In this document: one piece after another, positions 11,155 through 20,080 of the stretch
Position numbering within the stretch: position 1 is the stretch's first letter
How the letters are laid out: each line of letters opens with the position of its first letter
Assembly (NCBI RefSeq): GCF_013705725.1
Contig: NZ_CP055481.1
Location: 6,014,001-6,078,000, forward strand
Reading direction: 5' to 3'
DNA from: Klebsiella sp. RHBSTW-00484
Lineage (GTDB): Bacteria > Pseudomonadota > Gammaproteobacteria > Enterobacterales > Enterobacteriaceae
Length of the DNA: 64,000 nt
Program-made: the position numbers and the translations under genes
Notes under the pieces: generated by a model
What the model was told of the DNA's origin: nothing
Databases searched by the model: none
The model's input: only the letters and a program-made list of their open reading frames with translations

Positions 11155-11358
11155 TTAGTAATTTACCTGGGTCGGGCCGCCGCTATCACCGCGATCGTTA
11201 CGATCAGGCGTAGAGCTCTGGATACCGCTATCAACCGGTTTGGTCGGCGGGGGTGCCGTTTTTTCCGCTGGCGGGAAATAGAGCGGACCTTTCAGGCCAC
11301 AGCCAGTGAGGCTGAGGACCGCTAATAAAACGGCAAGCGTTGGGAAAACGTTTTTCAT
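11155..11358 (-). CDS. lptM: Small lipoprotein LptM (YifL)
   Basis: A 67-residue outer membrane lipoprotein that assists maturation of the LPS translocon LptD-LptE in E. coli. It has a signal peptide with lipobox LTGC (residues 17-20), then the conserved GLKGPLYFPP segment and a Pro/Asp-rich tail ending GGPTQVNY. The start MKNVF gives the E. coli length. An upstream in-frame ATG would add seven residues before the signal peptide. It is first in the lptM-dapF-yigA-xerC-yigB run. Confidence 0.93.
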   Translation of the reverse strand: MKNVFPTLAVLLAVLSLTGCGLKGPLYFPPAEKTAPPPTKPVDSGIQSSTPDRNDRGDSGGPTQVNY

Positions 11359-11541
11359 GGATAGTTGCCCGTGATTCATTCTTTCTGCTTTCTATCATCG
11401 CAGGAGAAGACGTAAAAGCAAGCGTTTAGGACGGCTTTATGAAATCTGAAAAGCGGCTTTCCACCGAGGTTAAAGCGCTAAAACGTTGCCAGATATGCTC
11501 TAGTGATTCATTAACCTTTGTGTTGTCAGGATGACCAGGTG

Positions 11542-13005
11542 ATGAAGAAAAAGCTGCTTTGCGTACTTGTTGGGGCGTTAGCAATACCTGCCGCATGGGG
11601 GTGTCGCGTAAGCCCAATATATAATGCATACCAGAAACAGGGACACGATGTTGTTTATGTTAGTGGGGTAAACTATCAAAATTCAGTCACCCTCACTCAT
11701 CTACCCGAAGTAAACTTCAGCAAACTACGACTTCTACGAGATCCGGCGCGCCCTGAGGAATGGCGCTATGTTGAAGAACCGCCGGAGTCTGATTATACCG
11801 ACGAAGGCGTAAACGCCACGCGGCTCACCACCGCTTATTATTCTGATGGCCGCTATGTTATATCGGCCGGGGAGATTGTACGCAACCCTCCCGGAACACC
11901 CCCTGTGGATATAGCCACATTCCGCGTTTTTGGCCGTTTCGCTGCGGATAAACACAGTCTTTATTTCGATGGCAAACGCACCGGGGCAAATCAGGGCGTG
12001 GATATGGCCACTTTAGCCGCGGTGCCATTTGGTGAGCCGTGGTATGACTATGGCGGCCCGAAATCCGCAACTGTTTTACGCGACCAACACCATCTTTACC
12101 TGCGCGGGCATCGGGCGGAGAACTCCGACAGATTTCGCGTCCTGGCACAAAAGCCATGGGATCAGCGGGGAATTTTTTATTCTATCAACGCCTGCGCAGA
12201 CGTGCCTATCGGCCCGTGGGATACGCTGGCGCGCACCGCAACGCAGGTTATCATCAATGGTCTGGCGCTGGACGCCGACCCTGACTCTTTTACCGTTGTG
12301 CGCTGGATCCCCGGCACCCTGCTCATCTACCGCGATAAAAACGGTGTCAGGCGACTCAATCTGGATCTGAAGGACAAAAACGCCGGGACGCCGAATCACG
12401 CGCTGGGCAGCAAAGACTGTTCAGCCACCTTTAATATGCTCGAAGATAAGGTCACGTGGCGTAAGGCATGGCAAGGGGAAGATTGTGAGGTCGAAACCCT
12501 CCCGGGCCTCGATCCAGAACTGTTTCATCCACTTAACAACAGCGTGGCGCAGTACCAGGACCGCCTGTACTCGGTGAAAACGTCGGAATTCGGCGAAGAT
12601 TATCTGGAAGTTATCACGCTGGACGACCCGAATCTGGTGATCAACAAAAGGTTTAGCGCCGATAAGCGTCACGGATATCTGCTGACGACCAAAGGGGAGC
12701 TGGAGGTCTTCGATTCCGCCGGGCCGCTGGTCCTTTTAGATGCGCGTGTTCCCGATGAACGGGAAGCACATACCGAAGACAGTCAATACCGCCCCAACTG
12801 GTTTGCCCGCGACGATCGCTATGTTTACGTCTTCACAGGCTTACAGCTCTACCGCTATGAAACGGCCTGGCCGCAATATGCACATGTCACAGGCCAGCGA
12901 GAAAAAGGCGGTTACGGCTTTGCCTATTCCAGAATCGGCGGCAAGCTGGTGACGCTGGAAGGCTATTACTATCAGGATCAATTTGTCCCACGGAAAAATA
13001 AGTAA
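11542..13005 (+). CDS. Secreted DKNYY-repeat protein (copy A)
   Basis: A protein of 487 residues with an N-terminal signal peptide (MKKKLLCVLVGALAIPAAWG); the following Cys could be a non-canonical lipobox. Repeats typical of DKNYY domains are seen: GRFAADKHSLYFDGKR, VLRDQHHLYLRGHR, LLIYRDKNGVRRL, VAQYQDRLYSVKTS and FARDDRYVYVFTG. They suggest a beta-rich envelope protein. No catalytic motif is recognisable and the function is unknown. It is first in a three-gene operon whose members are paralogs. The start was chosen because AGG lies upstream and the signal peptide begins there. The next gene begins 28 bp after the stop. Confidence 0.8.
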   Translation: MKKKLLCVLVGALAIPAAWGCRVSPIYNAYQKQGHDVVYVSGVNYQNSVTLTHLPEVNFSKLRLLRDPARPEEWRYVEEPPESDYTDEGVNATRLTTAYYSDGRYVISAGEIVRNPPGTPPVDIATFRVFGRFAADKHSLYFDGKRTGANQGVDMATLAAVPFGEPWYDYGGPKSATVLRDQHHLYLRGHRAENSDRFRVLAQKPWDQRGIFYSINACADVPIGPWDTLARTATQVIINGLALDADPDSFTVVRWIPGTLLIYRDKNGVRRLNLDLKDKNAGTPNHALGSKDCSATFNMLEDKVTWRKAWQGEDCEVETLPGLDPELFHPLNNSVAQYQDRLYSVKTSEFGEDYLEVITLDDPNLVINKRFSADKRHGYLLTTKGELEVFDSAGPLVLLDARVPDEREAHTEDSQYRPNWFARDDRYVYVFTGLQLYRYETAWPQYAHVTGQREKGGYGFAYSRIGGKLVTLEGYYYQDQFVPRKNK

Positions 13006-13033
13006 CCGGGGCAAAGAACGCAAGGATGAGGTA

Positions 13034-13540
13034 ATGCATATAAAATTCACGCTGCTAACCACTTTGCTCTTCCTGCTTATACCGCAGGCGCAGGCCACCA
13101 CCTGGAGCTATAACTCAGCGTCATTGAGAAATGCGCCAGCAGGCTTAGTCTACAGTGAGGGCGTCGATAACGTCGCGCAATATCGCGACCGCCTGTACGT
13201 GGATAAACTGTCGTTCTTCGGCGAAAAACAGCTGGAGACCATTACGCTGGACTCGCCGGGCCTGGTGATTAATAGCCGTCTCAGCGCGGGAAAAAGCCAC
13301 GGCTATTTTATTCGCCAGTTCGGGGATGTTCAGGTGTTTACCCCCGCCGGAACGTTGCATATTCGCAACAACGCGCCAGATTATGACGATCGCTACGTGT
13401 ATACCTGGAGCCGTAGCCAGCTTTATCGTCGTGCCAGCGGTTGCCCACAGGAGTCCAGGTTTGACACAGATGCAGAGGGAGATTCAAAACTCACTCTCGT
13501 TGACCAGTGTCTTAAAAATTCAGGTCAGGATGGCTTATGA
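13034..13540 (+). CDS. Short secreted DKNYY-repeat protein (copy B, C-terminal half only)
   Basis: A protein of 168 residues with a signal peptide (MHIKFTLLTTLLFLLIPQAQA). The mature part aligns only with the C-terminal third of copies A and C: VAQYRDRLYVDK, ITLDSPGLVINSRLSAGKSHGY and DDRYVYTWSRSQLYRR. It therefore looks like a shortened paralog that kept or gained its own signal peptide and RBS (GATGAGG), rather than debris. The stop overlaps the start of copy C as ATGA, which suggests coupled translation. Function unknown. Confidence 0.75.
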   Translation: MHIKFTLLTTLLFLLIPQAQATTWSYNSASLRNAPAGLVYSEGVDNVAQYRDRLYVDKLSFFGEKQLETITLDSPGLVINSRLSAGKSHGYFIRQFGDVQVFTPAGTLHIRNNAPDYDDRYVYTWSRSQLYRRASGCPQESRFDTDAEGDSKLTLVDQCLKNSGQDGL

Positions 13541-14886
13541 AAAAGCCGCACCTTGCATTTACCACCTTTTTGTCGCTGGCAATACCGCTAGCTCACGCAG
13601 CAGAGTTTCACTACCAGCAGCAGGGTGAAGAGACGCTGTATACCGCCCAAAGTGAACCGCCGGAGATTATTTCCCGCCTTACCGGCGTCGACTTTGCCCA
13701 TTTACAGCGCATTGCCGATTTATCACAGCCCAATGAAACCACGCCGCTAAGCAATATCAATACCGATACATGGGCTTGTAGCACGTCGTTTAATGACGTC
13801 CCGGCGATCTGCGATTATCACCACGCCTGGCTGAGCGATGGCCGACAAATCCTGTGGGCGGGTAAAAAAGTCATCGGCGCTGATGTCGCCAGCTTTCGCG
13901 CCTATGGCCGCTTCGCCGCCGATAAACAGAGCCTCTACTTTGACGGCGAACGTACTGACGATAATCCCGCAGACAACCCGCTGGATATGGCAACGCTGGA
14001 AGAGATCGACAGCGATTTAGCTGAAGGTGACGCCAGCGACATCGTGAAAGATCGGCACAATCTCTACTATCACGGACGCCGCCTGGGTAGCGCTGACGGC
14101 TTCGTCCTGCTGGGCTTAAAATCATGGGATCAGCGCGGGTCACTCATCGACTACAGTTCCTGCGAACCGGCCCGTAACGCCGGGCCGTGGGATATTCTCG
14201 TGCGCAACATCAACCACGTGTTTATCAACGGCGAACCGATTAACGCCGATCCCGATTCCTTTGAGGTGGTGCGCTGGATGCCCGGCTCGCTGCTGATTTA
14301 TCGCGATAAACACGGCGAAAAGCGCCTTTCGTATGGCCGGAACTGCACCGATATTTTTGATATGCAACTGGGCAAAGTCACGTGGCGTACCCGCACCGCC
14401 ACCCCGCGCGGCAACGATTGCCGGGTAGAGACGCTGCCTGACGTCGCCCCTGAAAATTTTAACGTTATTAGCCGCGCAATAGCGCAGTACAAAGATCGGG
14501 TTTATATCGTGAAAGACCGAGATTTTCTGGACCAGCGCCTGAGCATTATCAAAATTGCCGACCCGGAGTTAGAGCTGGATACCGGGATTAACGTTACCGA
14601 TAGCAATCGCGCTTATGTGGTGAGCGAGGATAGCGTTTTAACCGTCCGGACCGCTGGCAAGATGGTGCGCATAAAACTGCCCGACGGCGAGTTTTCTCAA
14701 CTATTCGCTCATGACGATCGCTATGTCTATGCATTCCTGGAAGGCGATATGTGGCGCTACAAGACGGCGCGGCCTGAGGCGGCATATATAAACGAGGATA
14801 ACGATTTGGTTATCGATGAAGGGAAATATCGCAGCTATGGTGCCGAAAGCAAATTCATCCCCCGCAGGGCAGCGGAGAAAAAGTGA
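13537..14886 (+). CDS. Secreted DKNYY-repeat protein (copy C)
   Basis: A protein of 449 residues with a signal peptide ending near AHAAEF. It shares with copy A the blocks GRFAADKQSLYFDGER, VKDRHNLYYHGRRL, LKSWDQRGS, NADPDSFEVVRWMPGSLLIYRDK and the C-terminal DDRYVYAFLEGDMWRYKTARP. Five Cys outside the signal peptide suggest disulfides in the periplasm. Its function is unknown and no enzyme motif is seen. Translation is probably coupled to copy B. A REP element lies 54 bp downstream. Confidence 0.8.
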   Translation: MKKPHLAFTTFLSLAIPLAHAAEFHYQQQGEETLYTAQSEPPEIISRLTGVDFAHLQRIADLSQPNETTPLSNINTDTWACSTSFNDVPAICDYHHAWLSDGRQILWAGKKVIGADVASFRAYGRFAADKQSLYFDGERTDDNPADNPLDMATLEEIDSDLAEGDASDIVKDRHNLYYHGRRLGSADGFVLLGLKSWDQRGSLIDYSSCEPARNAGPWDILVRNINHVFINGEPINADPDSFEVVRWMPGSLLIYRDKHGEKRLSYGRNCTDIFDMQLGKVTWRTRTATPRGNDCRVETLPDVAPENFNVISRAIAQYKDRVYIVKDRDFLDQRLSIIKIADPELELDTGINVTDSNRAYVVSEDSVLTVRTAGKMVRIKLPDGEFSQLFAHDDRYVYAFLEGDMWRYKTARPEAAYINEDNDLVIDEGKYRSYGAESKFIPRRAAEKK

Positions 14887-14939
14887 TAACAGAGACTAAT
14901 GACAAACCTGGCTACTGGTTCACCATCGTCTGCAGACCG

Positions 14940-14973
14940 GTAGCCCGGACAGATGCGCAGCATCGCCTCCGGG
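14940..14973. repeat. REP (palindromic) element
   Basis: GTAGCCCGGACAGATGCG followed by an imperfect inverse ending CGCCTCCGGG. It is the same family as the paired elements at 22049-22136. It lies between the convergent copy C and MocR genes. Confidence 0.75.
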
Positions 14974-15001
14974 AACCAGCGCGCAACGCCGCTTACGAGA
15001 C

Positions 15002-16462
15002 TTACTCCCAACATTTTTTGAGCACCTGTATCGACTGCACAATATCCGCCTCCATGACGCCCGCAAATCCCAGCACGATACCGTAATGGTGGCGGCTTTC
15101 CGGGGTACCCGGGATCCACAGCGCGCTCAGCGGCGTAATCTCAACTCCAGCCGCCTGAGCCTGGCTCACAAGGCGATTTTCGGTTTCAGCATCGTCCAGC
15201 GTAATCGCCGCATGCAGCCCCGAGGCCACCTCCGGCATCACGCCAATATGGCTCAGATGTTGATTCCACTCGGCCAACAGCAGGTCGCGACGGCTTTTGC
15301 TGATTCTGCGCATCCGGCGAATATGAGGCTGGAAATGACCTTCCGAAATAAAGCTCGCCATCACCTGCTGATCGTTCATTGGCGGCTGGCGGGTCGATAG
15401 CGTGCGCAGCAGGTTCAGCGGCTCCACCAGCTGTTGCGGAACGACCATGTAGCCCAGGCGCAGCGCGGGATACATCACTTTGGAAAACGAACCGATATAA
15501 ATAACCCGATGGCGGTTATCCAGCGCGGCGAGCGGCATCAGCGGCGTGCCGTTATAGCGATACTCACCGTCGTAATCATCTTCCATAATCCACGCCTGAT
15601 GCTTTCTGGCCCACTCCAGCAGCGCCATACGCCGCGGCAGCGAGAGCGTCGCACCGGTCGGGTACTGACATGACGGACTGACGTAGACCATCCTGGCATC
15701 GGGATAATCCGCCAGCTGTTGCGTCTGAAGCCCCTCATCATCTACGTTGATCGCTTTAATATTCAAACCCAGACAGGAAAATACGCCCGCCGCTGCCCAG
15801 TGGCAGGGGTTTTCCATGATCACATCCTGCTCCGCGCGCAGCAGTAATGCGGAGCACAGCATAATCGCCTGCTGCGCGCCAAGGGTAATAATCACCTGGG
15901 CCGGATCGCACTTCAGGCCGCGCGAAGTATGCAGATAGCTGGCGATAAGCTCTCGTAGCTGTAAATCCCCCGCCGGTACGCCATAGCCCATTTGCGCGAT
16001 GGGTCGACGCCGCCAGAAACGGTTTTGCAGCCGGGACCAGGTATCAAACGGAAAATGGTCAATCGCTGGCATACCAATGCGAAATGCCTTCGGCGGGCCA
16101 TCGTGAACAAAATGGCGGTTAAACCGCGCCGTCAGCGGCAAGCGCGAGTCTACGCGCAAAGCGGGAATTTCCGGGACTTCCGGGCCTTCTTCAACCTCCT
16201 GCCCCCGAAAACGAATATAGGTGCCATCGCCCTGCCGGGTCTCAATCAAATCATCGGCATATAAGCGCTCATAGACCGATACCACCGTATTACGCGAAAC
16301 GCCCAGCAGCCGCGCCAGCTCACGCGTGGCAGGCAGCTTCGCGCCGTGGAGACCGGGCGTGCTCATCATCTTCTCTCTCAGCGCACGATAGAGCTGCTCG
16401 CTACGCTTTCGCCCAGCATCCAGCTTTATCCCCGTTAAATCAAAAGGCAGAGTGATCGACAA
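15002..16462 (-). CDS. MocR/PdxR-type GntR regulator with aminotransferase-like domain
   Basis: A protein of 486 residues. The N-terminal GntR winged helix (about residues 18-85; KLPATRELARLLGVSRNTV) is joined to a fold-type I aminotransferase-like domain. The PLP Lys is at about residue 328 in GSFSKVMYPALRLGY, and the PLP-ring Asp is in EDDYDGEYRY. MocR regulators sense amino compounds or PLP and usually control a divergent neighbour. Here the divergent gene is the amidohydrolase, with a 132-bp spacer to its chosen start that contains an inverted repeat. The effector is unknown. Confidence 0.9.
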   Translation of the reverse strand: MSITLPFDLTGIKLDAGRKRSEQLYRALREKMMSTPGLHGAKLPATRELARLLGVSRNTVVSVYERLYADDLIETRQGDGTYIRFRGQEVEEGPEVPEIPALRVDSRLPLTARFNRHFVHDGPPKAFRIGMPAIDHFPFDTWSRLQNRFWRRRPIAQMGYGVPAGDLQLRELIASYLHTSRGLKCDPAQVIITLGAQQAIMLCSALLLRAEQDVIMENPCHWAAAGVFSCLGLNIKAINVDDEGLQTQQLADYPDARMVYVSPSCQYPTGATLSLPRRMALLEWARKHQAWIMEDDYDGEYRYNGTPLMPLAALDNRHRVIYIGSFSKVMYPALRLGYMVVPQQLVEPLNLLRTLSTRQPPMNDQQVMASFISEGHFQPHIRRMRRISKSRRDLLLAEWNQHLSHIGVMPEVASGLHAAITLDDAETENRLVSQAQAAGVEITPLSALWIPGTPESRHHYGIVLGFAGVMEADIVQSIQVLKKCWE

Positions 16463-16498
16463 ATTGGCACCTTAATATCGTGGGTTTTTGGCCCTGTT

Positions 16499-16531
16499 AT
16501 ACATCCAATATGACAATTAGCATAGATGTAT
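16499..16531. promoter_or_regulatory. Inverted repeat and candidate promoter between mocR and amidohydrolase
   Basis: ATACATC (16499-16505) and GATGTAT (16525-16531) are a perfect 7-bp inverted repeat spaced by 19 bp. Between them ATGACA (16510-16515) stands 16 bp before TAATAC (16532-16537), a possible promoter for the amidohydrolase. It is the best candidate operator for the MocR protein, though many MocR proteins use direct repeats. Confidence 0.45.
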
Positions 16532-16594
16532 TAATACTCATGATGAAAGCGACGTCTTTCATCACTCTCAGAACCCAGAATGATTGAGCCAACT

Positions 16595-18241
16595 ATGTCA
16601 GCATCAGAAATCACGATTTTTGCCGCTAAGAAAATCATTACGATGTGTCCGAACCGCCCGGAAACGACCCATGTGGCGGTGCGTGGCGACCGTATTTTAG
16701 GCACCGGCACGCTTGAAGAACTCACCGGTTTTGGCGAATACCAGATGGATAACACCTTCGCTGATAAAGTACTGATGCCTGGCCTGATTGAGGCCCATTC
16801 GCACGTCACTGGCGGCGGCATGTGGCAGTTCCCTTACGTCGGATATTACGACCGCCCGGACCATACTGGTAAAATCTGGCAGGGTTGCCGTTCTTTTGAT
16901 GATGTCGTCAGCGCGCTGCAGGCCGTTGAACGCACGATGACCGACCCGCACGCGCCGCTGATTGCCTGGGGCGTTGACCCGATTTATTTCGGCAGCGAGA
17001 AGCTGGGACGCGAGCATCTTGACCGGGTTTCCACTACCCGTCCGGTCGCTGTTATCCATATGAGCATCCACCTGATGGGCGCCAATACCGCCGCGCTGCA
17101 CGATTGCGGGATTTTTGACGACTGCCAGATTGAAGGGGTGGTGAAAAACGAAGACGGTACGCTGCACGGCGAGCTGGTGGAATTTGCCGCCATGGGGCCG
17201 ATTCTAAATAAATATGGTTTTTGGGATGAACTGACCACCGAAATCGCCATCGCCAATTTCGGCCAGGAAGCGTTTCGCGCGGGCTGTACCAGCGCGGCGG
17301 ATATGGGTCTGACCGATTTCAGCAATCCTGAGCTGATGACCAACTACATCCGCATGACCCGTGAAGAGGATTTCCCGATTCGCTTGCTGGTAGCCTACGG
17401 TCCTCCATTCGTTAAGAAACCGTTCCAGCAAGCGCTGGATTTTGCCCCAGACGTGATGCGCCACGGCCACGAAAAAATGCATTTCGGCCCGATGAAAATC
17501 TTCCTCGACGGCTCTATCCAGGGCGGGTCCGGACGTATGCTGGAACCGTTCTATTATCTGGATGGCCATAACGGCGCGTGGAACGCCACTCCGGAAGAGG
17601 TGGAGCAGCAGGTCTATGACATTATGTCCCGTGGCTACCAGGTTCACTGTCACTGTAACGGCGACGAGGCTTCGGAAGCGTTTATTAAAGCCGTTGAGAA
17701 GACCCTGAACCGCATTCCGGCAGTTAACCACCGCGCAGTGATGCAGCACGCGCAGATGCTGCGTGAAGATCAGTTTAAACGCATTAAAGAGATCGGTATG
17801 TGCGTGAACTTCTTCAGCAATCACGTCTATTACTGGGGCGATCAGCATTACAGCAAAACCATGGGCCCAGAGCGCGCGATGCGCATGGACGCCTGCGGCA
17901 GCGCGGTACGTCACGGTATTCCTTTCGCTTTCCACAGCGACTGCGGTATCACGCCCATCAACCCCCTGTTCACCGGCTGGTGCGCGGTTAACCGCCTCAC
18001 CGCCTCCGGACGCGTGCTGGGCGAAGCGGAGAAAATCTCCGTCGATCAGGCGCTGCACGCCATGACCCTGGGCGCGGCATGGACCATGAAAATGGACCAT
18101 CTGATCGGCAGCATCGAATGCGGCAAATACGCCGACTTCACGGTGCTGGAAGACGATCCGCAGGCCATTGAGCCGGTCCAGCTTAAAGATGTGAAGGTAT
18201 GGGGCACCGTGCTGGGCGGTAAGAAACAGCCAATCCAGTAA
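16595..18241 (+). CDS. YtcJ-like metal-dependent amidohydrolase
   Basis: A protein of 548 residues of the amidohydrolase_3/YtcJ family, which includes N-substituted formamide deformylase; most members are uncharacterised. The metal-binding HxH lies at about residues 68-70 (IEAHSHVTG). Further probable ligands lie in KIFLDGSIQGG, VHCHCNGDEA and MQHAQM, with the late Asp in FHSDCGITPINPL. No signal peptide is present, so it should be cytosolic. The substrate is unknown. An in-frame ATG 15 bp upstream is an alternative start; neither has a strong RBS. It is divergent from mocR and followed by two transporter genes. Confidence 0.85.
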   Translation: MSASEITIFAAKKIITMCPNRPETTHVAVRGDRILGTGTLEELTGFGEYQMDNTFADKVLMPGLIEAHSHVTGGGMWQFPYVGYYDRPDHTGKIWQGCRSFDDVVSALQAVERTMTDPHAPLIAWGVDPIYFGSEKLGREHLDRVSTTRPVAVIHMSIHLMGANTAALHDCGIFDDCQIEGVVKNEDGTLHGELVEFAAMGPILNKYGFWDELTTEIAIANFGQEAFRAGCTSAADMGLTDFSNPELMTNYIRMTREEDFPIRLLVAYGPPFVKKPFQQALDFAPDVMRHGHEKMHFGPMKIFLDGSIQGGSGRMLEPFYYLDGHNGAWNATPEEVEQQVYDIMSRGYQVHCHCNGDEASEAFIKAVEKTLNRIPAVNHRAVMQHAQMLREDQFKRIKEIGMCVNFFSNHVYYWGDQHYSKTMGPERAMRMDACGSAVRHGIPFAFHSDCGITPINPLFTGWCAVNRLTASGRVLGEAEKISVDQALHAMTLGAAWTMKMDHLIGSIECGKYADFTVLEDDPQAIEPVQLKDVKVWGTVLGGKKQPIQ

Positions 18242-18255
18242 ACCTTTTTCCTGTT

Positions 18256-18284
18256 GCCCACCCGATGATAGCCATCGGGCGGGC
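18256..18284 (+). terminator. Hairpin after amidohydrolase gene
   Basis: GCCC-A-CCCGATG (18256-18267) pairs with CATCGGG-C-GGGC (18273-18284), an 11-bp stem with one mismatch, followed by CACTTTTG. It is probably a partial terminator before the first MFS gene. Confidence 0.55.
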
Positions 18285-18318
18285 CACTTTTGCCTGAAAC
18301 TAACCACAGAACCTTTTT

Positions 18319-19995
18319 ATGACTACCAATACCGTTCTTAACTCTCCCGGTATGTCGCGCAACGCGTCCGCCGATACGGCAATGAAGTGGCTACCGCTGC
18401 TGGTGCTGTGTCTCGCCCAGCTATCGACATCCGGCGATAACGCCACCCTGAGCATCGCCACCGGCGCGCTGGTGAAAGACCTGCACGCCTCAATGGATCT
18501 TATCAGCATCGCCAACGCCATGTATTCGTTGGCTGCCGGTTCCCTGATGGTTGCCGCCGGTATGGCCGGGCTTATCGTTGGTTGGAAAAAAACCTTCCGC
18601 ATCGGCTGCGCGCTGCTGTTCCTTGCTGAACTGACCGCCTACTTCTCACCGAACATGATCGTCTTCACCTACGGCGCTCGCCTGCTTTCCGGTATTGGCG
18701 GGAGCTTTATGATCCCGTCCGTGTTGGGGCTGATCGCCAGTAACTATCAGGGTCGTCAGCAGGCCATTGCCTTTGGTGCCATCGGGGCAGCAAGCGGGGT
18801 CTCCTTCGCCGCCGGGCCGTTGATTTGCGGCCTGCTGGTTGACCATCTCGGCTGGCGCGCAGCATTTGCCGCCATCGCCTGCCTGTGCATCGTCATCTTC
18901 AGCGGCTCATTCCTGGTCCCTACGCCAGCGAAGCCGGATCGCAAAGTGGTGTTCGATCTGCCGGGCGTAGTTTTGACCGTCATCGGCCTGTTCAGCGTGA
19001 TCCTCGGCTTCCTGAAAGTATCAAGCTGGGGTCTGCTTACGCCATTCAACGCGCCGTTCACGATTATGGGCATGAGTCCGGCGCCGTTCCTGGTGCTGTT
19101 TGGCCTGGTGGTACTGGCGATTATGCTGAAATGGGAGCGCCATCGCGAAGCCACAACCGGCAGCGCGCTGATCCCGCTGTCGTTCCTTGCCACGCCGCAG
19201 GTGCGTAACGGCCTCTACCTGACCGCATTTATCTTCCTTGCCTATGGCTCTGGTATTTTTGTTACCGTGAGCTTTGTGCAGGTTGTCGCCGGACTGAACG
19301 GTATCGAAACCGGCCTGATGATCCTGCCGTTTGCGCTGGGCGTGGTAGTGTGTTCGCTGGGTCTGCCGATTGTGTGGAAAAACGCTAACCCGAAACGGAT
19401 GTGCCAAAGCGCGCTGCTGATCGGCACGCTCGGTTCCGTTCTGTGCATCTTCGGCTTCGGTCCGTCTGATTTCAGCATGATCGTGCCGGTAGGGATGTGT
19501 CTGATAGGCATCAGCATGGGCATCGTTTCCGCCTACTCCAGCTATATTGTAACCAGCGCTCTGCCAGCACGAGATGCACAGCAGTCCGGTGGCGTACAAG
19601 CAACATCGCGTAACGTAGGCCAGGCCATCGGCGTTGCGGTCTGCGGTATGGTCATGCTGACGGCGATCACCATGACGGTACAGGGAATGGCAAGCAACGA
19701 CGCATCGCTAAGCCAGGATACACAGCAGAAGGTGGCGAATATGTCCGTGATCCCTTACCTCAGCGACACCGGTTTTACTAAGCTGATGCTGGATCAGGGT
19801 GTTAAGCAAAAAGATGTCTCTGAACTCAATCAGGTGTATAAAACCGCGCGCCTGAAAGCCACGCGGGCGGGCATGATGGCCACCGCTGTAATGACGCTAC
19901 TGTTTTTATTCGGAACGCGGAATCTGCCTGTTCGCGCCAAAGGTTCCGATGACGTCGCAGGAGAAGAACCGCGTGCGAAAAAGTCCAGAACCTGA
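18319..19995 (+). CDS. MFS transporter, 14-TM DHA2-like (copy 1)
   Basis: A protein of 558 residues, about 14 hydrophobic segments, in the size range of EmrB/QacA (DHA2) drug:H+ antiporters. The loop 2-3 region GWKKTFRIG and the motif GARLLSGIGGSFMIPSVLGLIA are typical. The C-terminal tail is charged. The substrate is unknown. It is next to the amidohydrolase and is a clear paralog of the following gene (STSGDNATLSIATGAL against [14 protein letters not shown]). It may export or import the amidohydrolase substrate or product. Confidence 0.85.
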   Translation: MTTNTVLNSPGMSRNASADTAMKWLPLLVLCLAQLSTSGDNATLSIATGALVKDLHASMDLISIANAMYSLAAGSLMVAAGMAGLIVGWKKTFRIGCALLFLAELTAYFSPNMIVFTYGARLLSGIGGSFMIPSVLGLIASNYQGRQQAIAFGAIGAASGVSFAAGPLICGLLVDHLGWRAAFAAIACLCIVIFSGSFLVPTPAKPDRKVVFDLPGVVLTVIGLFSVILGFLKVSSWGLLTPFNAPFTIMGMSPAPFLVLFGLVVLAIMLKWERHREATTGSALIPLSFLATPQVRNGLYLTAFIFLAYGSGIFVTVSFVQVVAGLNGIETGLMILPFALGVVVCSLGLPIVWKNANPKRMCQSALLIGTLGSVLCIFGFGPSDFSMIVPVGMCLIGISMGIVSAYSSYIVTSALPARDAQQSGGVQATSRNVGQAIGVAVCGMVMLTAITMTVQGMASNDASLSQDTQQKVANMSVIPYLSDTGFTKLMLDQGVKQKDVSELNQVYKTARLKATRAGMMATAVMTLLFLFGTRNLPVRAKGSDDVAGEEPRAKKSRT

Positions 19996-20021
19996 GTTAA
20001 GACCTGAAAATAACTAGCAAC

Positions 20022-20050
20022 AACGCGCCCCCCGCAAGGAAGGGCGCGTT
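20022..20050 (+). terminator. Terminator between the two MFS genes
   Basis: AACGCGCCC (20022-20030) pairs with GGGCGCGTT (20042-20050), a 9-bp G+C-rich stem followed by TTGTCGTTT. Some read-through to copy 2 is possible. Confidence 0.75.
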
Positions 20051-20080
20051 TTGTCGTTTCTATCAACAAGGAAATCCCCT

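Noticed and set aside
12029..12370. Alternative-frame ORFs within DKNYY copy A
   Set aside because: They overlap the frame that carries the repeat motifs and have no RBS or recognisable product.
17204..18307. 367-codon minus-strand ORF opposite the amidohydrolase
   Set aside because: It is an antisense shadow. The plus strand carries a full set of amidohydrolase motifs.
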